Assembly (NCBI GenBank): GCA_907164885.2
Contig: OU015490.1
Span: 228,353,270-228,417,269, forward strand
Source: Dolomedes plantarius
Taxonomy: Eukaryota; Arthropoda; Arachnida; Araneae; Dolomedidae
Direction: 5' to 3'
DNA: 64,000 nucleotides
In this document: in pieces, positions 33,641 through 44,890 of the stretch
Layout: each line of letters opens with the position of its first letter
How positions within the stretch are numbered: the stretch's first letter is position 1
The notes under the pieces: model-generated
Seen by the model: only the letters and a program-made list of their open reading frames with translations
Database searches by the model: none
Told to the model about the DNA's origin: nothing
Program-made: the position numbers and the translations under genes

Positions 33641-34143
33641 ATATGAAAATGGTCCACTTACTGCAACTGAATTAGAAATTGCAGAAAATACTTGGATAAA
33701 GTACGAACAATCTCTAGCCTATCCTTCGGAATTGCATTGTTTGAAAACTGGCAAGCCAGTTCCCACCGAATCGAAAATCTTTAGCTTAGTCCCATTCTTA
33801 GACAATAATGGAATACTTCGTTTAAAGGGGAGGATTGAGCAGGGGGAATTATCTGAGAATGAAATTCATCCTATTATTTTGCCTAAATCAAAATTTGTAG
33901 AATTATTGATAATTAGAGAACATAGCAAAATTTTACACGGTGGGGTGTCAGCTACTTTGGCAAAAATTCGTACAAAATTTTGGATTGTGAAGGGTAGGCA
34001 AGAGGTAAGGAAAATTGGCCTTTAGGCATCATCGATGAAGTATTCGTAGGTCGTGATGGACACGTAAGATCTTGTCTTGTTCGTACTTCAAGTGGCCAGT
34101 ATAAACGTCCCATACAACTTATATATCCTCTTGAATTAAATGA
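33620..34143 (+). pseudogene. BEL-2 integrase, core missing
   Basis: Reads GPLTATELEIAENTWIKYEQ, LRLKGRIEQGELSENEIHP and GGVSATLAKIRTKFWIVKGR, the segment just before the integrase zinc finger. The finger's second half and DDE core are deleted. After a frame change the C-terminal domain WPLGIIDEVFVGRDGHVRS ends at a stop near 34,144. Confidence 0.85.
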
Positions 34144-34376
34144 TTAATGTTTCGTATATACTCCAATACCTTTTCTTAGATTATGAAAATTTTGAAGAAC
34201 TGTGTAAATAAATTTAGGTCTCCTTTTGTCAGTAAGTTTAAAATAATATTTGTTCTCGTATTGATGTAAATTTGATTATTGTATTGCATTTTGAGTGGTA
34301 GTGACATTTTATTAAGTAGTTTATATACCCTACATATTGTGTAATTAGAGGTGAACATTTTGTTCACGGTGGGGTG

Positions 34377-34608
34377 TGTAGAAAATTGTATCGAGGGGGC
34401 GCTGCGACGCCCGTAGAGAGGGAGAAGTTTTCGCTTCTCAGTTCGCTCCTCGCTCTCGTAAAAAAAGGGTCATGTAACCCACCGTTGGAATCCCTATCTG
34501 GGGAAACATTTTCTATTTATTTTTTACATATGTTTTGTTGTTACCAATAAGCCAAAAAGACAAATCTTCGTAGTCGTCAATTTGTAGTATTTCGCCATAA
34601 ATTCGATA
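34377..34608 (+). repeat. BEL-2 3' LTR (232 bp)
   Basis: Near-identical to 30073-30304, preceded by the GGTGGGGTG purine tract and followed by the duplication ACAGG. Confidence 0.95.
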
Positions 34609-34965
34609 ACAGGTATTCAAGAGCACGACGCACAGTAGAAAATGCATTTTGCATATTAGCAGGAAGAGAGTGTTTCTGAAACCCATAGAAACTCAACCGG
34701 AAACTTGTGATTATATAGTTTTAGCAGCATGCTGTCTTCAGAACATGCTCAGAAGTTGTAAAACAATTACACCTTTTGAACAGTAAGTGCAAGTAAGAGA
34801 GGAAGAAATAAGAAGTTTCCGAAATGTGGAAGCGATTCATGGAAACAATGTTCGTGAAACTGGACTAGTGAGGGAGATTACTTGTGTTCAAAAAATACTT
34901 CGTTTCTCTGAAGGGGCTGCAAGCTGTTCATTGCAATAGGAGAGCATTCATAAAGGCTGAATGGC
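34609..34965 (+). pseudogene. HARBI1-like transposase C-terminal piece, right of BEL-2
   Basis: YSRARRTVENAFCILAG contains the third catalytic residue (E of ENAF). It continues after a frame break with KPIETQPETCDYIVLAACCL and a degenerate tail LRFSEGAAS. It belongs with 29981-30072 and is split from it by BEL-2. Confidence 0.85.
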
Positions 34966-35214
34966 CCATTAATATTTTTTTGTAAACATTTTTATTACTG
35001 TTTTTTATAAACAAATTTATCATTTGCTATAATTGCTTAATTTTGAGTTATTAAAGAATGTGAATAAATAACCTGTAGTGAATTTTTTTTCTGCCTAGTA
35101 TTCAAATAATTCAAATACTAAGTAGGTAAATTTTGGTCGAAGACCGTCGTCTGCCTATAATATTTAATTGAAAGTAACTATCAATCAAAATATATATATA
35201 TAAAAATTTATGAA

Positions 35215-35580
35215 TACACAAACTAAGCTCATAAATTATTTTTGATATTTAAAAGATAGAAGTTTAAAATCAAGAGGGGATGAACACCTATTTATATTGT
35301 ATTGTAGCACACTCCATTTGCTTACATTTGACAAGATTAGTAGCCAACTGTTGATGCTAATTCATAAAAAATAAACAAATTTTTTGCTATGAAAAATTTA
35401 AATAAAATAATATATTTATAAATGTAAATAATATAAGCACATATAAATTATTTTTGCTATCTAACAAGACGAAAATCAAAAACAAACCAAGGGGACGAAC
35501 ACCTGTTTATATTGTTAAATCACCCCCTCCTCTTTTACATTTTACAAGATCAGTAACCAACTTTACCGCCAGTTATTAAA
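35215..35580. repeat. Two degenerate copies of a ~210-bp unit
   Basis: GGGGATGAACACCTATTTATATTGT at about 35,275 recurs as GGGGACGAACACCTGTTTATATTGT at about 35,492, within longer similar AT-rich flanks. Non-coding, part of the Harbinger interior. Confidence 0.6.
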
Positions 35581-35908
35581 GAAACCAAATGTTATGCTAT
35601 CACAATTGTTCGGTATTAAGACACCCTCCTGTGAAATTGTCTGCAACGCCCTCTAGCGAGGAGCGCTACTGTTAGTTGTTGATTGTCGTTAGAATGGCAC
35701 TGACCTATCGTGCGTCAGTTCGCCATAACCTTCGTATTCGTTTCGTATTGTTGAAATAAAGTCAGTATCGATCTAATTAAATATCCAAATTACCAGTCTT
35801 CACTTTTGTCTTGAACCAGAGCACATGAAATCGACGGAAGAAAATACAACGTTAAGAAAACGCTGATTTTATAAATGTGTTTTTAAAGTGTTTGAAATAT
35901 TGGTTAAA

Positions 35909-36097
35909 TCAATCAAACGGCCTAAGTTTGCAATAAATTAGTAAATAAATGCAAATATTGCCAGCTATTTCCAGGATTCTTCCAATCTCTTCCCATGCTT
36001 CATTGCGTGCATATTTATTTCTAGAATCTTTGTTGAAATGGTCAAATAAAATAGGGTATTTTTTCACATGCTCGATGAGCTCTTCTTCCGTATTCAT
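35909..36097 (-). CDS. MADF DNA-binding domain of Harbinger second ORF (partial)
   Basis: Starts MNTEEELIEHVKKYPILFDH and continues NEAWEEIGRILEIAG, the MADF signature (an acidic start, a Y-P-x-L-F/Y-D motif, then N/E-A-W-x-x-I). Such proteins bind the ends of Harbinger transposons and assist the nuclease. Here it lies on the strand opposite the transposase, so the two ORFs converge, close to the right terminal repeats. Only about 45 residues of domain are visible before the reading leaves into AT-rich DNA, possibly at a splice donor. The remainder of the ORF was not found. Confidence 0.7.
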   Translation of the reverse strand: MNTEEELIEHVKKYPILFDHFNKDSRNKYARNEAWEEIGRILEIAGNICIYLLIYCKLRPFD

Positions 36098-36290
36098 AGA
36101 TGACGGCCTGACGACCAGATATGGGAATTTATATTTGGAACTGACGCGTCAGTTCCCACTCCAGAGCGTGTTTTCCCACGTCACGACACGACAGCGTAGT
36201 ATACACACTCCTTTTTAAAATAGTGGTTTAATTTTTCGTAACACGTCAGCTGACGTGTCAACACGACACGTCAGCGTAGTGCGAGTGCAC

Positions 36291-37800
36291 CTTTGCTTTC
36301 GAATAGTGCAGTGGAAAAAATGAACTTCAATCCGATCTTGTTTATGATTGGAACTTACGTTAACAAGGTTCCTAGTTTTTTTTTTTTTTTTTTTCATTTT
36401 AATTAACTCGACTAAAATTATTGTAATTTTCAGCTGTTCATTAAAATATTTAGTTTTATGTTCGCGTTAAAATATTTAGAGTAATAAGTTTAAACGCATA
36501 ATTATGTCACACTCAATTTTGTTGCTAGTCGGATCAGACCCAAAGGTGTCTTCCCCTCCCGTACTTTCCCCCTCTCATTGCAAGAGATTGAGTTGACAAG
36601 AAAGTTGTATTTTCTTTGTTTAACAAAATTACAACTCGTTGGTCACTTTTTCTACAAAGGACTTTATTTCAGGCAAAATATTATCAATAAATGTTAACTA
36701 CACAATAAGCATTTTTGTTGCATGTTTCTACCAAAAACCTCATGAAGAGATCTGGTCAGATCCGGTTCAACCGTACCATCTATTTCGCCTCAAACCACTG
36801 TACCGTTTGAAGGTTAAATCGCCATTTAATTTCCGCCGGAAACTAGTACAATTTCATAACGGACTTTTGCTATTAGAAATAAGTATTAAAAATAAACAGA
36901 ATCCACAATCATTCATTTAGAACAGTTGCATTTAATTATATCAATAAGATTCCTCGGGTTTTAAAACTGAAATAAAACCTCAAGGACAGGAATAATGTAA
37001 TTTTGATTTTTTAAATTATTTGCTTGTTTTCGATTAACTCAGCCTTCAGTCCATTACAAATGCTATTTTCGAGTATTATATTAATGGGCTCGATACACAT
37101 AATTCAAAACTAATTTAAATATTTTGTCTAAAGTAAAAAATAAAGACCCAATTTTTGTTTAATAGCAGTTAAATATTATTGCATAAAATTTTAAATGTCT
37201 AAATGTAAATCCAATGTTATATTTAGCTTTCTTTAGTTTCGAGTTTTAATGTCATTTCAAAATTGTAAAACGTCGATATATTTGAATGATATGTATAGTC
37301 AGAAGCTAAAACAGCTTTTTAAAATGAGAATATAAACAATTGATCAAGCGTTTCCTTTATTTTTATAATTGGATATGCATCCTTGATGTTACAAAACTTG
37401 CGGGCATATTTTTCCATTATTACACTTAAGTTTTTTTTTTTAAATTCCGTAATTTTATATAAACTATTGAATTGAAAATCCTTGTTTTGTAATATTTTTA
37501 GGACATGCTAAACAAGTGGAAGGCAAACTATCCACAAGGGCTAAGTTGTCTAGGTTGAAGAAAACATAACATTTCACTATAGCGAAAGGAACAAGTTGGT
37601 GTTTCAGTGTGTACCCCACTATCCGTATGGTTAATTGTATAAAAAAAAAACAGAAATACATCTTTAAAATCTATAAATTTATATAACAAAATTAGTAACA
37701 CCAATAACAAAACAAATATGAAATAAGGAAAATATTTTAAACTATTTCTTTTTACATTTCTCTCTCAGTCATAACATCTCTTATCCTATAACGGATAAAC
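36291..37800. other. Non-coding stretch, probable 3' flank of the 472-aa gene
   Basis: No gene seen. An AATAAA on the minus strand near 37,356-37,361 lies about 450 nt after the stop codon of the next gene and could serve as its poly(A) signal. Confidence 0.35.
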
Positions 37801-37803
37801 CCA

Positions 37804-39222
37804 TCATTTTAGATACACAATAAAATCTTCCATTCTTTCGTTAAAGTTATAAATATATTTGCTGACGCCATAATAGAAATACTCCTTTTCACGTCTAAAA
37901 GCAAGCCATAAAGATATAAAAATTACAATGGATAAAATTCGATATCTTCTATTTAGTGTTGTGACAGCCGAGATTACTATCGCTGGAAGATAAAGCGTGG
38001 CAGTCGTCATAATTATGCCCAGCGATTCGCCAATAAATAGATCACTGAACCAATCGACAATGTATAAGAGACATACTAACGTACAAATTCTGTCCAAGCC
38101 ACCTATATATGCATCTTCAATGTAAATCAAAGCTGATATAATCAGATAGGCATCGAGAAAGAAATGGAAACAATCATCACAGCATACCCAATACCAAATT
38201 CCAGCGCTGATAGCTGTGTGAAACTCCCGCATGTAGAGCACATACTGGTACCCAGAATGGAATATGAAACGTACAAAGCCAGCCAATGCTTTCTTCACAT
38301 TCCTATCGAAGACGGTAACAGAACAATTCACCAACATCATATTTAATGTGGTATACACACCGGTAACATTTTTCACAACATAAGCGGCTATAAAGCTCTT
38401 GAAAAGCAGAAGTAAGTTAAACAATACGTAATGCTCGTTTTCATCGACGCTCAGAAAGGATTTCCGTTTGCCAACTGCATCAAGAAAATCGCCGAATTCC
38501 ATGCCTGCAAATTGAGTTTCCAACGATTCTTTGAATCTTGCTGCAGGTGATTCCGCAAACCTTGAACCGACTATTTTATTGATAATCCACATTGCTACGA
38601 ACGCATCGGCAATTCCGTTAAATTCAGCTCCTTCGTTGAGTATCTGGTGCAGAATTATTGGGATATAATATACGATAAGATTGTGAACCACGCCGAAAGT
38701 GCGTCCACTAACAAGCTGGTCGGAGAGCCAATTAATTATAAACAACAGGCATATCATTGAGCTCAGTTTATGCGGCTTAGTAGCATACGACTTCCATATA
38801 TAAGTAAAGGCTGTCAACATAACATAACAATCCAAGAAAAATTCGGCTGTGGGATATATACAATAGTAATACCAAATCCCAGCATTGGGTAATATTGGGG
38901 AATAATCCTCTACCTCTTGTACCCATGCAAGCACTCCAACCTGTGCCACTACATGAAGTATTTCCCCTGCAAGAAAAAACCAGCTCTCGCGTATAAAGAA
39001 ATGAGCACAAACCTGCAGGAATAGAAATGCAAATGTCAAGTATTGGGGGACAACTTTTACCATGCCATATCCAGCTACAAAGCATTTAGCAATCAAGACT
39101 ACACAGCACGCCCAGTAAAACTGGGCTGGATTGAAGTTCGCAAATGTTCTCCTGTGAACCAATTCCACTCGTATAGCTTCTAGGAAAGAAGAAGCATTGT
39201 GATTAGGCCAATCAAAATACAT
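37804..39222 (-). CDS. Uncharacterised multipass membrane protein with two homologous halves (472 aa)
   Basis: The longest intact frame in the window. It encodes many hydrophobic spans with few charges, so an integral membrane protein with roughly ten segments. Two halves align: NAGIWYYYCIYPTAEFFLDC, then a MICLLFIINWLSDQL stretch, in the first (residues about 125-200); SAGIWYWVCCDDCFHFFLDA, then LVCLLYIVDWFSDLF, in the second (about 340-420). The N-terminal FLEAIRVELVHRR is echoed by FLDAVGKRKSFLS near 240. The gene therefore arose by internal tandem duplication. The ATG follows TTTTCTTTCAG|G, a strong 3' splice site, so an upstream non-coding or coding exon is expected. I do not recognise a family and assign no function. 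No TE hallmark. Confidence 0.72.
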   Translation of the reverse strand: MYFDWPNHNASSFLEAIRVELVHRRTFANFNPAQFYWACCVVLIAKCFVAGYGMVKVVPQYLTFAFLFLQVCAHFFIRESWFFLAGEILHVVAQVGVLAWVQEVEDYSPILPNAGIWYYYCIYPTAEFFLDCYVMLTAFTYIWKSYATKPHKLSSMICLLFIINWLSDQLVSGRTFGVVHNLIVYYIPIILHQILNEGAEFNGIADAFVAMWIINKIVGSRFAESPAARFKESLETQFAGMEFGDFLDAVGKRKSFLSVDENEHYVLFNLLLLFKSFIAAYVVKNVTGVYTTLNMMLVNCSVTVFDRNVKKALAGFVRFIFHSGYQYVLYMREFHTAISAGIWYWVCCDDCFHFFLDAYLIISALIYIEDAYIGGLDRICTLVCLLYIVDWFSDLFIGESLGIIMTTATLYLPAIVISAVTTLNRRYRILSIVIFISLWLAFRREKEYFYYGVSKYIYNFNERMEDFIVYLK

Positions 39223-42200
39223 CCTGAAAGAAAAGAAAAATCGGTCAACAGATGCCAGTTACGAGTTTGTCAATTTAGATCGATCCATTATTCAAACATA
39301 TTGATACTAAGTTGCACATTTAAATCCAAGCAAGGAAATCGTTCTCATTTGATTTTCTTGATGCTAGATCATATTAAAACTACTGAAATCCTGTTTACAA
39401 ATTCAACAGCCCCATTTCGATCATAAATTTGTGTATAGTTCCTGCATTGTTTTTCAGACTCATTTTGGATTTTAGCACGTGAGAAGTGTTAGACTTGCAG
39501 TACTTGTAATCATTAACCTTAGCTGCGCATTCAAGCATTATTTAGTGCAACACCCGCTAGTAGCAGGGTTTGTTCAATTTATTATGTGCAATCAAAAGAT
39601 GTTCTCAAAGGAAATGATTCACATGCAATTTAGCTTTGGAGAATTATGGTCACCTTTTGCTCGAGAAGTAGTCAAACAGGACAATTATGAAAGAAGATAA
39701 AGAATGTGACTAAAATAATTAAGCTTTCAGATCCAAATCTATAAAAAACAGCGTGGAGGAACCACAGCTAATCTTGAACATGGAAAGGATCCTGCAGATT
39801 CAAAAAATTTGAGGACCCTCGCGTAATAAGTAAATGTTTCGCAACAGCATCATATGCGGTGACACTGCAGAGCTATATGGGTAAAGTTCATACAGCTCTG
39901 CAGCTGTATTATCTTTACCCATGCAGCTCATACAGCTGCAGGGGTCAAAAGCTTGGGTTTACTATCAGGGAAAAAGTATTGCAAGACTAAGTATTGAAAG
40001 TAAAGCCAACGAGTATTCCTGCTTCCATAAATTTACTTTTCTAAATTTGTCACTTTCGATGGCAAAAAAAAAAATGAACATCAATTAAAAAAAAACACTT
40101 TGTTCTAAAGTAAAACCCCTAGAATGCAGAATTTCAGAGAAAATGTGGAAAGACATTTTTCAGAACTAATAAAACCGTAAGTTCTATAGCGTTGCCTTCT
40201 TTAAGGATACATTTTGTTTCGTGATGTATTAGTGCCTGTAAAGGAAGTAAAGAGATAAACCCAACTGAAATAAAATGCAACGCAGTTACTGAATCATACA
40301 AGGAAAAAAAAAGGGGGGGTACGTAAATTATTTTTTCGCAATTTTTTTTTTTAAGGTATCTTATTTTTTTAGTTCACCTCCTTCTCGATACATTTGTTTA
40401 TTTAAAATTTCTATAGTAAAAGAAAATATTAAATTATTCTTAGGCAAAAAAAATTAGACTTTAAGTCTCAAATTAGAAAGTTCATACCAAATTTAGACCT
40501 TTAAATCTGGTAGATAGAGATAAAGAACATGTTAAAATTATACGTTTAAATAAATGAAAACCATGGTAGACCGTATCACTACATGAAACTAGTTTCAATA
40601 TTCATATATTTGGAAAAACGGTGGAGGGGGGGGGCAGAAAAATATTGTGCAACTACTAGTTTTATCTCTGAATAAAGCAATTGTATTTCAGTTATTATGA
40701 AAGGTCTACGTAGTTAAAGAAAACAGCAATATCGTAGACTATTGGTTCTTAATTTTTATATCGTGGTTCTTAATTTTTAATCACATTTATATATCGTGGA
40801 CTCCTTTTATAACATGGTGAAAGTTATGGTCCCGTCCTTATGATAGTCACAAGGCCTGAAGACTCAATTTTAACCAATTTTGCACAATTTTACAAAAAAA
40901 ATGATTACGTCTCACCTATAACAGCTACTGATGAACACAGAATTGCCATATATACAATATACGGGAAAATATCGCTAATAAATCCCTTAATCATTTATTT
41001 AGGAGAAAAGTTAACACCAAAACTGATTACTGCGAAGTTGTACATATCATTGAATTCAAAGGAACTACATGGACATTTTTTTTAAAATTTAAATTTAATG
41101 TAAGCATCAATTTAAGTTTCAAATTTCAAGAAAAATCTGGAAATTTGCGTTTAGCCGCTACGTGAGCTAGTTCCTGGGCTAGAATTCTACTCGGCGTACC
41201 CTTAAAATTTATTCAAGAGTCCCGAAGGGGTCCATGGACCACAGGTTAAGAAATCATGTCTTAGACTAACTTTAAACAAATGTAGCTTTGATTGCCCATA
41301 TCAGATTTTTTCCAAGTGTCAAAATGTTATATAGAGGAAGCGAATCAATCCTTTTTTACATAGATGTATAAATAAGTCTACTTTACAAGGGTAGTTCTAA
41401 CATGAGATTAATTCCTAGTAACTTTCAACAATGCCAGTCCTAACACCCAATACATCGGTTTGAGAATGTGGGAAGTTATGGACACATCAAATAATCATAT
41501 GCGATATTACGAAGAATTGTAGATATCAAGTATGAAACTACCTTCTGTATTAAAAATCCCACCATTAATTATTGCAGTTATTATGGAACTAACTTTCATT
41601 TACTCGTATAAATTAATTGAAGTGACATAGATCTATTTATTCGGCGTAACTGATGAAGAAGTGTCACGAGAATTACCAACAGTAAATTGTTTTACATATC
41701 CATTAAAGTTTCATCATAATTCAGTATTCCTCAAATGCAAATACTATTAATGCAGTTTCAAGCATGACAATTTTGTTGGACTGCCCATTTTACTAAGGCT
41801 CAACTATTTACCCTTCCATATTTAATTTCAGAGAAGATAAAAAAATAATGATATTTAAAGAGGAAAATAATATTTTGTCTTATATCATGCAGCGTAACAT
41901 ACATACTTGCCAATGTCTTAGCCACGGAGAAAATAAGCCTCTTAGACAGACTTTACACCCCCCGCTAGCTGAAAGACTGCGAAAGAACTTAATCAGCAGT
42001 TCCTTTTTAGTCTATTTCTGAAGCATTTAGCGCATGCCTAGAACACTGTGACGGAAACTTGTATGAAAGCAGGAGAGACGTCAGTGGGTTAAAGTCAGTT
42101 TTCCGAAATTCGAACTCTGCGAGTGTAGATGCATATCGATATCTGTCATTTCAACCGACAGTTCAATTCATTACCCCTTAAAAGCAAAAACACTTAGCAG

Positions 42201-42256
42201 TTTTCCTTTACGACACTAACAATTGCGAGTGCAACGAAAGCACAGAATGCACTTTA
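39223..42256. other. Long non-coding stretch, one hairpin
   Basis: No coding sequence is supportable. The upstream exon of the 472-aa gene may lie here but was not identified. Homopolymer runs occur at 40,300-40,380 and 40,622-40,635. A 19-bp imperfect stem (GGGTAAAGTTCATACAGCT with its partner, loop CTGC) lies at 39,880-39,922. Confidence 0.4.
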
Positions 42257-42264
42257 TAACCCGG

Positions 42265-42441
42265 CAGTGGCGTAGCGAGAGGGGGCAAAGGGGGTCTATC
42301 ATGCCCCGGGCGCCACTCGCAGAGGGGTGCCAAGTGGTCCCCAAAAAACTAATTCTATATATTATATTACTATATGTTTTTCGGGGGGGGCGCTAAAAAA
42401 GTATCGTGCCCCGGGCGCCAGTTATGCTCGCTACGTCATTG
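42265..42441. mobile_element. hAT-like MITE, short copy (177 bp)
   Basis: Ends CAGTGGCGTAGCGAG and CTCGCTACGTCATTG are inverted, with inner GCCCCGGGCGCCA on both sides. The flanks TAACCCGG and TGACCCGA agree at six of eight positions, consistent with a decayed 8-bp duplication. It is the same family as 47375-47823. Confidence 0.82.
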
Positions 42442-42522
42442 TGACCCGATACACTGCTTAATAAAAATTTAAATTAACAGTAAATTATGAGTGTCAAAAC
42501 TGTACCATCCATTTAACTCTGA

Positions 42523-42713
42523 GGGCCTGTTCACATAGGAGTCCGTTGCGTTGCGTTAAGGAAAAGATGACGTTGAGACGAAAATAAACCAATCATATGC
42601 CTCCAAACGATTAGCAATGAAATTTTTAACGCCTATGATTGGTTTATTTCCGCCTCAGCGCCATCTTTCCTTTTATGCTTCCGCTACTGGAATCCTATGT
42701 AAACAGGCTCTTA
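42523..42713. mobile_element. Palindromic MITE (191 bp), 8-bp duplication
   Basis: Starts GGGCCTGTTCACATAGGA and ends CCTATGTAAACAGGCTC. The two halves pair nearly throughout (AATAAACCAATCAT against ATGATTGGTTTATT). The flanks AACTCTGA at 42515-42522 and 42714-42721 are a perfect 8-bp duplication, pointing to a hAT-type machinery. No ORF. Confidence 0.88.
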
Positions 42714-43149
42714 AACTCTGATTCATAACTCTGGGTCTTAATATTTGTATTTACTTGTCTTAAGAGGACTGAAAGTCAGACAAAAGGTTATAAAGTTTGG
42801 TGGCATACACTGGCACAGACACAAGAGTAGTTAAAAAGGTATTCCATCTCCATGGATGTTAACAACATCAACAAAAAATTGAACGAAAAAATTTTATGTG
42901 TGAAAACCTTAGATGCAATTAGAAATTATGTATTTTTTCACTAGTTTATTCCGTAATGATTCGTTCTAGCCGTGGCACCGTTAGAATGCAAACTGCATTA
43001 ATTGAAGAAAATCTCATTTTAAAAGTATGGAATTTTACCGTCAGAATTTGCTTAACCAAAACGTTATGCATGTGACGTATGTCTTTTTACAGTGTAATAA
43101 AAGGGGATTAGTGCGAAGGTATTTCACAAGAAGATCATGAGTCATAATA

Positions 43150-44890
43150 GCTGCGTTTACATGGACAACAATAATACCCGGGATTTACCCGCTAATAGGG
43201 AAAACCTTCGAAGTCCGTTTACATGGGACCACATTTTCACCCTTCTTTTACCCGTCTTACCAGAAGTAAAGGCCGTCACATGATTCGGCGGAAGTGATCC
43301 TCATACACCATCATTCCTTGTAAATCACGTTATGAGTTCGATCCCAGCCGGTGTCATACTTTTCCAAATTCACTGTATTGCTAGTTTTAGCTTTCCATCT
43401 TCGAACTCCGCATTTATCTCGTTACGACGTGTATGGTCCTGGGGAAGGCCTTTTTTTTTCCAATTGTTGTTCTTTTTGACCTCGTATTCTTAAATTTTAA
43501 AAATAGCAACAACAAAAAAAAATCATAAAACTTTAAAAATCCAAAAAGATTGAAAAACTTACAAAAATATTTTTTTGTATTCTTATGATATCTGCTTTTC
43601 TGGGCCTCTTAATATTATTACTTTTTTGTTTTCCGTGGATCATTAGTCTTATCTAATTTTTCTTCTAAATTTTCTTAACTTGTAACTCTATATTTTTCCT
43701 GTTAAAATTAACTTTTTTGTTTTAATTTAACTTTACTATTATTTTTTTTCTTTTACCCGCGTTATTCTTACCTTAATATTTTAATTCATTACTTAAAATT
43801 TTAACTACTGAGCACTCCCACCTTGATTACATATATCTTGCTTACAGGAGATAAAGTCGACACGACCAATGCACTCCTCTTCTAAAACACAATTACGGCT
43901 GCGTCTATTTGTTATTTAAATGCAGCACATGTCAGTCGCTGTTGATAATTATAGAACATTTACGATTGTTTTCTGTTGTTTTTAAAAATAAATTTAGAAA
44001 ATAGATAGGAAAAAAGGAATATAAGAACTAGAAGATTGATGCGGATATTAGATATAATCGTACGATCTGTGGCTTCATCGCTAAATTTAGTTTTTTCACA
44101 ACAAAGAATGTGGGCAAAGTTACGAAGCTCTGTTTGGTGGGAAGAAATTGTTTTAAATTCCTGAAGTAACAAAGACTGGAAAGAAAATTTTCCAATCGAT
44201 AGGTGCATTTTTTAAAATTATAAGATTAATTGTAAGATACTTATTGTTTTAATAAATCCTTTTATAAAATCAAAATGTAATTTTGATTTCAATTTTGTTT
44301 CAGTAATTTTTAGTCATGTATAAATAAAAAAATCATAAATAGATATAAATAAATTTTTATCTGTGAATTCTAAAATAATTAATTTATAAATAAATTTTAA
44401 TGTTACGTTTAATTATTGATTATACTTATTAAATTTATTAATTTTACCATAACACTTTAAATGAAAATGCTATTGAAATTTTATTGAAATGAAATTTTAT
44501 TTCTTATTTTACATACCAGATGGCAGTACCATTCTATTTATAATGTAATTGGGGATGGTTTTTTTTTTTTAACTAGATGGGCAGAAATAAATTAAATCCT
44601 CCGGAAGAAAATAGGCACTTTTCTACTGTTTTCTACTCTTGAAAATTATGCGATCGTTAAGGGGTTCCAGATCCTTCCATCGATCATTTATCTGCATTTT
44701 CATGGATTCACACAAGTTCAAACCCGCTATGTTATTTACTCCCAGCCTCGAACTGCATCATGGGTAATTAGCGGGTTTTATCCTGGGTCGAAGCAGAGTC
44801 GAAAATCCACCCAGCATTTTTCCCTATCGTAGGGAAAAAGTAAGAAACGACCCTGCTTTTACCCGGGTTTTTGGCACATGTAAACGGCAC
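43150..44890. mobile_element. Non-autonomous DNA element with GTTTACATG ends
   Basis: Left end GCTGCGTTTACATGGAC followed by ACCCGGG; right end ACCCGGGTTTTTGG, then CATGTAAACGGCAC, in inverted orientation. The subterminal zones repeat CCCGG and GGGAAAA motifs in both arms. The interior is AT-rich without a recognisable gene; the 82-codon ORF at 43,960-44,208 has no known motif. Superfamily not determined. Confidence 0.68.

Larger units (their letters stand above)
30073..34608 (+). mobile_element. BEL-2: BEL/Pao LTR retrotransposon, internally deleted
   Basis: Two 232-bp LTRs and a perfect 5-bp duplication ACAGG at 30068-30072 and 34609-34613. It is inserted into the coding sequence of a Harbinger transposase: joining the flanks across the duplication restores the RARRTVENAF motif. 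The primer-binding site TGGTGCATC follows the left LTR at 30306, and a GGTGGGGTG purine tract precedes the right LTR. The LTRs are almost identical, so insertion is fairly recent. RNase H and the integrase core are deleted. Confidence 0.95.
29735..36290 (+). mobile_element. Harbinger-type element with doubled terminal repeats
   Basis: Outer inverted ends contain ACTACGCTGACGT (29745) and its partner ACGTCAGCGTAGT (ending 36280), extending to about 29735 and 36290. About 80 bp further in lies a second pair: ACTACGCTGACGTCTCGTG at 29829 and the partner ending at 36200. Inside are the C-terminal part of a HARBI1-like transposase, BEL-2 and, on the opposite strand, a MADF domain. Whether this is one element with duplicated ends or one inserted into another is undecided. 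Confidence 0.68.

Noticed and set aside
28270..34965. A single Harbinger transposase split by an inversion
   Set aside because: The minus- and plus-strand pieces overlap in homology at the DEAF motif and differ there, so they are two copies, not the halves of one.
35608..35830. Solo LTR starting TGTTCGGTATTAAGACACC with an AATAAA signal
   Set aside because: No convincing target duplication or second copy was found; kept only as a possibility.
36639..36920. 93-codon ORF near Harbinger
   Set aside because: No recognisable motif, no splice or poly(A) context; consistent with chance.
39199..41085. ORFs of 73-81 codons upstream of the 472-aa gene
   Set aside because: Composition unlike protein and no supporting signals.
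43320..43360. B-box-like GAGTTCGATCCC suggesting a SINE
   Set aside because: No A box at the right spacing, and it lies inside the GTTTACATG element.
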